Assembly (NCBI GenBank): GCA_900547125.1
Contig: URFU01000051.1
Location: forward strand, 1 to 14,367
Length of the DNA stretch: 14,367 bases
Reading direction: 5' to 3'
From: an uncultured Collinsella sp.
Lineage (GTDB): Bacteria > Actinomycetota > Coriobacteriia > Coriobacteriales > Coriobacteriaceae
This document shows positions 1 to 5,271 of the stretch, one piece after another. Each line of letters begins with the position of its first letter. Position 1 is the first letter of the stretch. The notes under the pieces are model-generated. The model was not told where the DNA came from. It searched no databases and was given only the letters and a program-made list of their open reading frames with translations. Position numbers and translations under genes: made by a program.

Positions 1-175
1 TTACAGATCGAGATCATTCCGAGGGATAGCTCCGTTTGTCTCAATCTGTAACACGTAGACCCCGTTTTCACTGCTAGATGTTACAGATTGAGATCTTCTG
101 CCGGATGGTTTTGGTTTGTCTCGATCTGTAACAGATAGACCCGTTTTGAGCCGTTAGATGTTACAGATTAAGACC
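1..175. repeat. 80-bp-period array of palindromic repeats
   Basis: TTACAGATYGAGA-type words start at 1, 81 and 161, and the opposite-facing TTTGTCTCRATCTGTAACA occurs at 35-53 and 115-133, giving an exact 80-bp period. Each conserved unit of about 61 bp (35-95, 115-175) is an inverted repeat. The arms 39-53 and 79-93 are perfect 15-bp complements around a loop containing the conserved words TAGACCC, GTTTT and TAGATG. Units are separated by 19-bp segments (16-34, 96-114) that are equal in length but mostly different in sequence. The array is cut by the window start and ends after 175. No cas genes are visible. The unit is longer than a CRISPR repeat and the spacers are too short, so I read this as an intergenic palindromic repeat family. 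Confidence 0.85.
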
Positions 176-222
176 AAAGGTCGGCCGGACTCACGACAGA
201 CAGGATCGGCTAACAGCAGCCG

Positions 223-246
223 TGATCCCTTGGGGACGGAGGAAAA
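223..246. repeat. Single arm of a REP-like repeat (GATCCCTTGGGGACGGAGG)
   Basis: These 24 bases match the left arm of the large hairpin at 11915-11998 with one difference (CCTTGGGG here, CCTAGGGG there). Only one arm is present, with no inverted partner nearby. Its AAAA end supplies the U-tract of the rubredoxin terminator on the minus strand. It is probably a solo half of a dispersed intergenic repeat family. Confidence 0.7.
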
Positions 247-277
247 GGGCCCCGGCCGGGATGTCCGACCGGGGTCC
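243..277 (-). terminator. Rho-independent terminator of the rubredoxin gene
   Basis: On the minus strand a 10-bp GC stem (265-274 paired with 250-259, one G-U pair) closes a 5-nt loop, with two further G-C pairs beyond one mismatch. TTTT follows (243-246). It lies about 40 bp past the rubredoxin stop codon. Confidence 0.85.
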
Positions 278-318
278 TTGGACAGAGCTATGTTCGGCTT
301 TCGCCGTGTGCCTGCGAG

Positions 319-462
319 TTACTCCTCGACGAGCTCAAACTGATCGGGGCCGACGCCGCACACCGGGCACACGTAATCCTCGGGCAGCTCGGGCGTATCG
401 ACCTCAACCTCGTAACCACAAACGACGCAAACGAACTTATACGTCTTCTTTTCCTCAGCCAT
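319..462 (-). CDS. Rubredoxin-like protein, short-loop form
   Basis: This 47-residue protein begins MAEEKKTYKFVCVVCGYE and ends CPVCGVGPDQFELVEE. The two CxxC knuckles (Cys12/Cys15 and Cys32/Cys35) form the Fe(SCys)4 site of rubredoxins, small cytoplasmic one-electron carriers. Only 16 residues separate the knuckles, against roughly 29 in classical rubredoxins, so the loop is short as in the rubredoxin domain of rubrerythrin. The start is fixed by a GAGAGGAGAA ribosome-binding site just upstream. It has its own promoter-like element (506-533) and a strong terminator (243-277). The upstream flavin reductase is a natural partner: Moorella Hrb fuses the two domains and serves diiron or flavodiiron peroxide/oxygen reductases. 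The role in oxygen defence is inferred from that family knowledge. Confidence 0.9.
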   Translation of the reverse strand: MAEEKKTYKFVCVVCGYEVEVDTPELPEDYVCPVCGVGPDQFELVEE

Positions 463-505
463 GATGTTCTCCTCTCGAACGTGACTGCTGGTGTACTTGC
501 TTATT

Positions 506-533
506 AGTATATATTCTCAATAATATTATGCAA
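506..533 (-). promoter_or_regulatory. Promoter of the rubredoxin gene with overlapping dyad
   Basis: On the minus strand a -35 TTGCAT (528-533) and a -10 TATACT (506-511) are 16 bp apart, about 45 bp before the start codon. The segment is strikingly AT-rich for this genome. Inverted arms ACTTGC/GCAAGT (495-500 and 530-535) flank the promoter, and a small TATT-CTC-AATA dyad (512-522) lies inside it, so a repressor site is possible. The promoter is a good match; the operator is a guess. Confidence 0.6.
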
Positions 534-598
534 GTAGTTTTGCAGCATTTCTACCCTTGGTACGAAGACGCCTTGGGCGGAGTCTTGCCCTTCAGCAC

Positions 599-1054
599 CT
601 AGTGGTAGTAGTCATAGGTCAACGGAGTCTCGCCGCTCAGACGCTCGGCATCTTCGACCTCGCCAATAAAGAGCAGATGTGTGCCCACGTCAACAGTGTC
701 GATCAAACGGCAGCTAAACAAGGCCGCCGCATGCTCGGGAACATAGGGCATGCCAAGCGCCGTCTCGCGCGTCTCGTACTTGGCAAACTTGTCATAATCG
801 CTGCTGGTACGGAACCCAAAGTTGCCAATGTAGAGCATATCGGCCGTCTGATCGATCACGGTCAGCGCAAAGGCCTTGGCAGACGCAATAACGCCAGACG
901 TGACGTTGTCCTTGTTCACGGCAATCGAGATGCGCGGCGGCATGGACGTCACCTGCACCGCAGTGTTGATGACGCAGCCGGCGCGCAGCCCGTCTGCCGC
1001 GGCGCTTACCACGTACAGACCGCTCGGCATGGTAAAGAACGCAGTTTTGTCCAT
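599..1054 (-). CDS. Flavin reductase family protein, truncated by an in-frame TAG
   Basis: The 151-residue product begins MDKTAFFTMPSGLYV. It has the FMN-binding split-barrel signature of the flavin reductase-like family: N30...QVTSMPP at about 34-40 and DVGTHLLFIGEV at 122-133. Such proteins bind FMN and reduce it with NAD(P)H, or pass electrons to rubredoxin. The ATG at 1054 follows a GGGGAG motif; longer starts upstream run through the smpB terminator and are unlikely. The oddity is at the end. Translation stops at TAG (599-601) after TYDYYH, but the same frame continues for 15 codons as VLKGKTPPKASSYQG to a second TAG at 551-553. KGKTPPKAS is the usual C-terminal tail of this family, so the natural gene probably spans 551-1054 with CAG (Gln) in place of the TAG. 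The core domain is complete, so the short product may still work. Confidence 0.85.
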   Translation of the reverse strand: MDKTAFFTMPSGLYVVSAAADGLRAGCVINTAVQVTSMPPRISIAVNKDNVTSGVIASAKAFALTVIDQTADMLYIGNFGFRTSSDYDKFAKYETRETALGMPYVPEHAAALFSCRLIDTVDVGTHLLFIGEVEDAERLSGETPLTYDYYH

Positions 1055-1087
1055 AACGACCACTCCCCTAACCCGGGATTGAACCTC

Positions 1088-1105
1088 ATGGGTGTATGTA
1101 CCCAT
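1088..1105. promoter_or_regulatory. Dyad ATGGGT-N6-ACCCAT upstream of the flavin reductase
   Basis: A perfect 6-bp inverted repeat around GTATGT lies about 35 bp upstream of the flavin reductase start and directly after the smpB terminator. Its position suits an operator or 5'-UTR hairpin. I recognise no regulator for it and found no clear -35/-10 pair here. Confidence 0.25.
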
Positions 1106-1137
1106 AAAAATAGGCGGCGCCCATACCGGACGCCACC
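1105..1137 (-). terminator. Rho-independent terminator after smpB
   Basis: On the minus strand GGTGGCGTCC (1128-1137) pairs with GGGCGCCGCC (1113-1122) as a 10-bp stem with two G-U pairs and a 5-nt loop, followed by TATTTTT. It ends the TPR gene-smpB transcript and separates it from the flavin reductase. Confidence 0.85.
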
Positions 1138-1183
1138 TTTGAGACATATGTGCCAGAACAGCAAGCAAGATGAGACGCCCGCA

Positions 1184-1248
1184 GTTGCGGTGAAATAGAG
1201 ACTGAATAACCCCTTAAACAGGCAAAACAGTCCGTATTCCACCGCAAC
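1184..1248. repeat. 65-bp nested inverted repeat after smpB
   Basis: Arms 1184-1196 and 1236-1248 (GTTGCGGTGAAAT against GTTGCGGTGGAAT in reverse) match at 12 of 13 positions. Inner arms GACTG/CAGTC (1200-1204, 1228-1232) share exactly the same centre, giving a stem, a 3x3 internal loop, a second stem and a 23-nt loop. It begins 13 bp beyond the smpB stop and precedes the real terminator. It has no U-tract, so it is probably an intergenic repeat element or a 3'-UTR stability structure. Confidence 0.6.
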
Positions 1249-1261
1249 TTATACAGAGCGC

Positions 1262-1732
1262 CTAGCGGTTGCGCTCCTTTAGCGCGCGATCGATTTCGCG
1301 CTGAACGTCGCGCTTGGCCATGTCTTCGCGCTTGTCGTAGAGCTTTTTGCCGCGACCCAGGCCCAGCAGCAGCTTTACACGACCATCGGTATTAAAGTAG
1401 AGCTCCAACGGCACCAGCGCATAGCCGCGGTTGCGCAGTTTGCCGTCAAGAAAATCAATCTCCTTGCGATGCAGCAGCAGACGGCGACGGCGATCGGGGT
1501 CACGGTTCCACACGCCACCGTGGCTGTAAGGGTGAATGTGCAGGCCCACCAGCCAGCACTCGCCGCCGCGAATCAGCGCAAAGGTGTCAGTGATCTGACA
1601 GGCGCGCTCGCGAATCGACTTGACCTCGGTACCGCTCAGCTCAATGCCGCATTCGAACGTCTCGTCGATAAAGTACTCGTGATGCGCCGAACGATTTTTG
1701 GAAATGAGCTTGCGTTCGCGCTTACTGGGCAT
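1262..1732 (-). CDS. smpB: SsrA-binding protein SmpB
   Basis: This 156-residue protein, a normal SmpB length, binds tmRNA and delivers it to stalled ribosomes for trans-translation in the cytoplasm. Typical motifs are the basic N-terminus (MPSKRERKLISKNR), CGIELSGTEVKSIR (28-41) forming the oligonucleotide-binding barrel, and the conserved GKKLYDKRE (128-136) with the Lys/Arg-rich C-terminal tail (to KERNR) that folds as a helix in the mRNA channel. The ATG at 1732 overlaps the end of the upstream TPR gene by 11 bp, so the two are translationally linked. An upstream in-frame extension lies inside that gene and is rejected. No tmRNA gene was seen in the window. RNase R, the nuclease usually associated with SmpB-tmRNA, lies about 8 kb away on the same strand and carries a nonsense codon. 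Confidence 0.97.
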   Translation of the reverse strand: MPSKRERKLISKNRSAHHEYFIDETFECGIELSGTEVKSIRERACQITDTFALIRGGECWLVGLHIHPYSHGGVWNRDPDRRRRLLLHRKEIDFLDGKLRNRGYALVPLELYFNTDGRVKLLLGLGRGKKLYDKREDMAKRDVQREIDRALKERNR

Positions 1733-2639
1733 CGCCGGCCTCCTTGACGCCGTCGGCTCCCTTGTCGGCGCCTGCGCGCTTTGCCTTGCGCTCGGCGTTG
1801 AGCTCGGCATCGCTCTCGCGCACCAGCTTAATGATCGCCGCACATGCCTCCTCGCCCACCAGGTCGCGGGCACGGACCGTCAGGCGCGTAGCCTCCTGCT
1901 TGTCACCGTCGCTCGCAGCATCGGTCGCACACATGATCAGGCAGATGGCAATCTCGGCCGAAGGCGAGGTCGGCACGCCTTGCAGGCTCAGCTCGCCCAT
2001 CACGTGGGCGTCGCTCTCATCGGCGGCATCCGGATAGGCAGTATGGATCTTGTTGAGCAGGCGCGTCGTATGCGCGTCGCCAGGGGCCAAGCGCAGCGCC
2101 AGGCGCGCGCAACCCACAGCCGCCGAGACGTTCTCGGTCTCGGGCTCAAGGAAATACTGGCCCAAGTTGGCGTAGGCGCGGGCGGCGCACTTGCCGTCGC
2201 TCGCACGCTCTAGTACCGAAAACGAAAGCGAGGCCCACTCCTGCTTGTCCTCGAGTGCACGGAACAGCTCGGCCAGATCCAGGCGGTAGTTGCAGTTCAT
2301 GGGGTCCCAGCGCACGGCCTGCATCAGGGCATTACGAGCGCTCACAAAATCCAGCTGACGAATGTAGGCATACGCCATGTCGGAATACAGACGATCAAAG
2401 GGCACCTCGACCTGCACCAGCTCGCGCGGATCCAATTCCACGCGGCGGTAGGCCAGACGCTCAAACTTGCTATCGAAGCTAAAGTACTGGCGGTTCTCCT
2501 CCGTCTTGCACTCGGCATCGATATACTCCTCGGCGAGCTCAACCAGACGCTCCAACAGCGGCGTCGCCGTGGCCAGGTCGCCCTGCGCCAGATAGTTCTC
2601 GGCATACGTGATGTCTTGCAAGCTGATGGGCAGATCCAT
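1722..2639 (-). CDS. TPR-like protein of unknown function
   Basis: This is a 305-residue, apparently cytoplasmic protein with no signal peptide or membrane segment. Helical-repeat character is visible in ITYAENYLAQGDLATATPLLERLVELAEEY (about 10-39), AYAYIRQLDFVSARNALMQAVRWDP (about 89-113), and ARAYANLGQYFLEPETENVSAAVGCARLALRLAP (about 150-185). The x(3)-A-Y/N-x(2)-L pattern is typical of tetratricopeptide repeats, which bind partner proteins. The C-terminal ~30 residues are a Lys/Ala/Glu-rich low-complexity tail. The ATG at 2639 is preceded by GAGGAGTAGCC; the in-frame ATG further upstream has no such site. It overlaps smpB by 11 bp and is probably co-transcribed with it. A TTGACC -35-like hexamer lies between the tRNA terminator and this start, but its -10 is weak. 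The function is unknown. Confidence 0.85.
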   Translation of the reverse strand: MDLPISLQDITYAENYLAQGDLATATPLLERLVELAEEYIDAECKTEENRQYFSFDSKFERLAYRRVELDPRELVQVEVPFDRLYSDMAYAYIRQLDFVSARNALMQAVRWDPMNCNYRLDLAELFRALEDKQEWASLSFSVLERASDGKCAARAYANLGQYFLEPETENVSAAVGCARLALRLAPGDAHTTRLLNKIHTAYPDAADESDAHVMGELSLQGVPTSPSAEIAICLIMCATDAASDGDKQEATRLTVRARDLVGEEACAAIIKLVRESDAELNAERKAKRAGADKGADGVKEAGDAQ

Positions 2640-2695
2640 GGCTACTCCTCGATCTGAGCGAAACACGGCAGACGCCGCATATACGGTCAATACAC

Positions 2696-2723
2696 AAAAC
2701 CCGGGTCTCTTGCGAGGCCCGGG
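2696..2723 (-). terminator. Rho-independent terminator of the tRNA pair
   Basis: On the minus strand CCCGGGCCTC-GCAA-GAGACCCGGG forms a stem with one C-A mismatch capped by a GNRA tetraloop, followed by TTTT. It begins 12 bp past the encoded CCA of tRNA-Glu. Confidence 0.9.
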
Positions 2724-2734
2724 CGTTCATTTTG

Positions 2735-2811
2735 TGGTAGCCCGTACCAGATTCGAACTGGTGATCTCCGCCTTGAGAGGGCGGCGTCCTAAACCGCTAG
2801 ACGAACGGGCC
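2735..2811 (-). tRNA. tRNA-Glu (CTC)
   Basis: The 77-nt sequence folds as a standard cloverleaf with CCA encoded. The acceptor strands are GGCCCGT and ACGGGCT, the anticodon loop is CTCTCAA on a CCGCC/GGCGG stem, and the T-loop is GTTCGAATC with a CCAG/CTGG-type stem. The anticodon CTC reads the GAG glutamate codon. The first acceptor pair is G1-U72 rather than G-C. It is the second gene of a two-tRNA unit. Confidence 0.95.
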
Positions 2812-2828
2812 ATATGTAGCAAATGCAA

Positions 2829-2902
2829 TGGCTGGGATGGAGGGAGTCGAACCCCCATTGACGGAACCAGAATCCGCTGTCCTGCCATTAGACGACATCC
2901 CA
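2829..2902 (-). tRNA. tRNA-Gln (CTG)
   Basis: This 74-nt cloverleaf has a perfect acceptor TGGGATG/CATCCCA and encoded GCCA. The anticodon loop TTCTGGT sits on a GCGGA/TCCGT stem, and the T-arm is GGGGGTTCGACTCCCTCC. The anticodon CTG reads CAG. It is transcribed first, 17 bp upstream of tRNA-Glu. If the TAG in the flavin reductase arose from CAG, this is the tRNA for the original codon; the anticodon here is the normal CTG, not a suppressor. Confidence 0.95.
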
Positions 2903-2946
2903 ATGACTGCATCGCTGCGCTCGGCTGTGCCTTTGCGCAAGAAAGA

Positions 2947-2975
2947 AATATACGGGAAGTTCTACGGTGACGCAA
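2947..2975 (-). promoter_or_regulatory. Promoter of the tRNA-Gln/tRNA-Glu unit
   Basis: TTGCGT (2970-2975) and TATATT (2947-2952) on the minus strand are separated by exactly 17 bp and lie 45 bp before tRNA-Gln. An A/T-rich stretch just upstream (about 2980-3003) could act as an UP element, as is usual for stable-RNA promoters. Confidence 0.75.
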
Positions 2976-3166
2976 GCCCCATTTTTAACTTTTTTGAAAA
3001 TCGGCCAATTTGCTCCAACCCATGAAGGACCTGTGAAGCCAGACCGCATGCAAGGGGCAAAATGCCGTAAGCGCACCGTAATTACCGTTGGCAGATTGCT
3101 GCATTCTGGTCGCCGTCAATAGTGACACAATCAGGATGCCAATTATCGCGCGGACATCGAGGCGAC

Positions 3167-3577
3167 ATGGATGATGAGCTTGATTACCTATGGGAGACCC
3201 TGGGCCTCGAGATATCCGCCAGACCTTGGCCCGACCGGGACAAAATCCACCCCACGCTCCGTCCCGCCATCACGGTGATGCAAGCGGAATACCGTCACGC
3301 CTCGTTTTTAATTATGCGGACGTCATGGCACGCGGCTCTCCCCGACCTCAAGCGCATCCAGGCGAGCCTCGTCAAGTTATCCGGCATGCCGACCGTCATA
3401 TCCGAGACGCATCTGGGGCGACGCCAGCGCGAACGCCTGCAGCAACAGCGGATTCCGTTCATCTGCCCCGGCATTCAGGCATATCTGCCCTTTATGGACG
3501 AAGAGTACTGGAGCGGCAAGCCCAACAAGCAGGTAAAGATCTACGACCCGCATAAGTGGGCACAGTTCGAGGACTGA
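3167..3577 (+). CDS. Hypothetical protein related to a MarR-associated N-terminal domain
   Basis: The 136-residue soluble protein begins MDDELDYLWETLGLE. The ATG at 3167 has GAGG five bases upstream; an in-frame start 45 bp earlier has no ribosome-binding site. The middle (about 58-112), LPDLKRIQASLVKLSG, then GRRQRERLQQQRIPFI and IQAYLPFM, recalls the N-terminal domain of Firmicutes MarR-like regulators, whose pattern is an L-K-x-I-x-K-L-x-G run, then RRKxLIEERIPFI and a YLPFLG-type word. No C-terminal winged helix follows, so any regulatory role is unproven. It is the only confident plus-strand gene here. It converges on the ArsC/Spx gene and they share the hairpin at 3597-3642. I am fairly sure it is coding but not of its function. 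Confidence 0.65.
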   Translation: MDDELDYLWETLGLEISARPWPDRDKIHPTLRPAITVMQAEYRHASFLIMRTSWHAALPDLKRIQASLVKLSGMPTVISETHLGRRQRERLQQQRIPFICPGIQAYLPFMDEEYWSGKPNKQVKIYDPHKWAQFED

Positions 3578-3596
3578 CCGGAGCGAACCCGCCGAC

Positions 3597-3642
3597 GGAA
3601 AGCGCATCCCGGAATCTGCACTCAGAACGGGATGCACTTTCC
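3597..3642. terminator. Bidirectional hairpin between convergent genes
   Basis: Arms 3597-3611 and 3628-3642 match at 14 of 15 positions around a 16-nt loop. The hairpin lies in the 72-bp gap between the stops of the hypothetical gene (+) and the ArsC/Spx gene (-). There is no clear U-tract in either direction, so it may be an end-protecting or Rho-assisted structure rather than a classic terminator. Confidence 0.55.
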
Positions 3643-3649
3643 GCAGTTG

Positions 3650-4009
3650 CTACAGCAGCGCCTCGGCCCAGGCCGCTTCCCTAAAGCCAGGAATCGCAAA
3701 ATCATCTCCCACCAGCAGTGGGCGCTTAACCAGCATACCGTCGGTCGCCAGCAGCTCATAGCATTCCTGATCCGTCATCCCCGCGTCCAGGCGCGCCTTC
3801 AGGCCAAGCTCTCGATACTTCATGCCCGACGAATTAAAGAAGCGTCGCACCGGCAACCCCGAACGAGCAATCCAGGTCGCAAGTTCCTCAGCCGAAGGAT
3901 TATCTGTAACAATATCGCGATCGACGTACTCAACCCCATGCTCGTCCAACCAGGCCTTGGCCTTTTTACACGTCGAGCATTTGGGATATTCAACAAACAG
4001 TACGGTCAT
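3650..4009 (-). CDS. ArsC/Spx-family thioredoxin-fold protein
   Basis: This 119-residue protein starts MTVLFVEYPKCSTCKKAKAWL. The Cys11-Ser-Thr-Cys14 motif in a thioredoxin-like fold and the later KRPLLVGDD (95-103) are typical of the arsenate reductase-like (ArsC/YffB/Spx/MgsR) family. The length is normal. Members either reduce arsenate with a thiol donor or, as Spx/MgsR, bind RNA polymerase. Both Cys of the CxxC are present, which fits the Spx-like or YffB-like groups, but sequence alone does not decide. The start at 4009 has a GGAGG six bases upstream; a longer ORF start has none. No ars operon genes adjoin it, which argues against dedicated arsenic resistance. It is probably a single-gene unit. 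Confidence 0.9.
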   Translation of the reverse strand: MTVLFVEYPKCSTCKKAKAWLDEHGVEYVDRDIVTDNPSAEELATWIARSGLPVRRFFNSSGMKYRELGLKARLDAGMTDQECYELLATDGMLVKRPLLVGDDFAIPGFREAAWAEALL

Positions 4010-4101
4010 GAGAATCCTCCAAATATAGATCGGCCAATGCGAGCACGCGACAAACGTGGTGCATTCGCGCAATAGGGCAATTGTAGTCCATGCACCACAC
4101 G

Positions 4102-5154
4102 CTAAACGAACCGCACCCCAAAGCCTCGCTTAACAAACGGCAGCAACTCCATCGCCTCGGGCGCTATATGGCCTACAACGTTCATGCGCTCGTCACCGGG
4201 AAGATCGACCCGCGCAATCTCAAGCTCGCCTTCGTAGCGCCCATAGCCGCTATTGCTCACAGCGATCGACCCCGTCTTTCGCGGCAGACCTGCACCGGCA
4301 TCCGTCGGCACGGAATCTGGCTTAAGCGACGTACGCGACTCCTGAGACCTAAAAATAAGGGCGCTCGAGTCAGGCCGATCGTGATGGACTTGCCCCAACA
4401 AATAGGAGTATCCGGGGTCGAGCTGGCACGGCATGTCAACATACCCCGCGGAAATCTGGGCAAACTGCGCCCAACCCGCTTCGGAAAGATCGGGGTCGCC
4501 GACCAAAACAATGTCGCAATCGGCGCCATGTGCGAGCTCAAGCATGTTGAGGGCAACCTTTGACGCGCGACCGCGTTGCGCCTCAACCGTCGGCAATCCC
4601 TCGAATACCGGCCCACGAACGTTGGCATCGCCCGGCACAAAAGCCATGATTTCAAAGCCGAGCGCCGCAAGACGAAGATTCGTCCGAGCAACATCTTCAA
4701 GAGCTAAACCGGTATAAGGCTTGGGGTAAAAATTGTGGCAGGCGGCGAAACGAGTCACGTCGGCGCCGGCTTCTCGCCACGATGCGATTTCATCAGGACT
4801 CACCGTCGATGCATTGACCACAATGCGAAATACACCGGACAGCTCCGCGACCCGCTGGGCACTAAAGCCGTAATCCAGGCGCAGGTATTCCAGTCCCAGA
4901 TCGCGCAAATCCTCCATGCGTTCAAGGCCCAGCAAATCGCACGTGCGCGGCCCCACATCGGCAATGAGCGCAATACCGCGAGCGGAAAGCAGCGACAGCA
5001 CCTGGCGAACCTTATCGGCATATGCCGCTCCCCCATCCTCGGGAATATGCAGCGAGGTAAACGCATAGCGCGCACCCGCCGCGGCACCATGTTCAATCGT
5101 CCGCTCGATATCCTGCAGGGGACTGGAAAGATAGACAGAAATACCCGTTCTCAC
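4102..5154 (-). CDS. mupG: 6-phospho-N-acetylmuramidase (MupG family, DUF871)
   Basis: This 350-residue cytoplasmic protein has the MupG/DUF871 layout. The N-terminal TIM-type barrel (to about 240) begins GISVYLSSPLQDIERTIEHGAAAGARYAFTSLHIPED, with further conserved words RLDYGF, NASTVSPDEI, ACHNFYPKPYTGL and EIMAFVPGD. A smaller C-terminal beta domain follows (about 250-350). In the characterised S. aureus homologue, MupG hydrolyses MurNAc-6P-GlcNAc to MurNAc-6P and GlcNAc. This gene sits just after murP and murQ, consistent with that role. The start is GTG at 5154, with AAAGGAG about 9 bases upstream. Only 16 bp separate this start from the U-tract of a strong terminator (5171-5204), so its expression must involve readthrough or an unrecognised mechanism. 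Confidence 0.92.
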   Translation of the reverse strand: MRTGISVYLSSPLQDIERTIEHGAAAGARYAFTSLHIPEDGGAAYADKVRQVLSLLSARGIALIADVGPRTCDLLGLERMEDLRDLGLEYLRLDYGFSAQRVAELSGVFRIVVNASTVSPDEIASWREAGADVTRFAACHNFYPKPYTGLALEDVARTNLRLAALGFEIMAFVPGDANVRGPVFEGLPTVEAQRGRASKVALNMLELAHGADCDIVLVGDPDLSEAGWAQFAQISAGYVDMPCQLDPGYSYLLGQVHHDRPDSSALIFRSQESRTSLKPDSVPTDAGAGLPRKTGSIAVSNSGYGRYEGELEIARVDLPGDERMNVVGHIAPEAMELLPFVKRGFGVRFV

Positions 5155-5170
5155 GCTTCGATTCTCCTTT

Positions 5171-5204
5171 AAAAAAGGCCGGCGGAGCAGTTAGCCCCGC
5201 CGGC
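5171..5204 (-). terminator. Strong terminator between murP and mupG
   Basis: On the minus strand GCCGGCGGGGC (5194-5204) pairs with GCTCCGCCGGC (5178-5188) over 11 bp with one G-U pair and a 5-nt loop, followed by CTTTTTT. The U-tract runs directly into AAAGGAG, the mupG ribosome-binding site, so it sits in the mupG leader. Upstream (5205-5271) are a 9-bp direct repeat AGCATCAAG (5213-5221, 5263-5271) and a perfect palindrome CGTCATGACG (5234-5243). I could not build a convincing antiterminator from them. Confidence 0.9.
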
Positions 5205-5271
5205 ACAACCATAGCATCAAGAGATCTGCGGCACGTCATGACGCTCGAATGACATAGCGCGCAGCATCAAG

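Noticed and set aside
1..175. CRISPR array
   Set aside because: The conserved unit is about 61 bp and the spacers are 19 bp, outside CRISPR dimensions. There are only two to three units and no cas genes.
158..464. Plus-strand ORFs across the left edge and the rubredoxin gene
   Set aside because: They are antisense to rubredoxin and its terminator, and cross the repeat array.
1085..1261. tmRNA gene next to smpB
   Set aside because: The region is explained by a hairpin repeat and a terminator. No alanine-tRNA-like ends or tag reading frame were found.
2608..2975. ORFs overlapping the tRNA genes on both strands
   Set aside because: They read straight through two good tRNA genes, their promoter and their terminator.
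3650..4009. Dedicated arsenic-resistance gene
   Set aside because: The CxxC protein fits the wider ArsC/Spx family, and no other ars genes (transporter, ArsR) are nearby.
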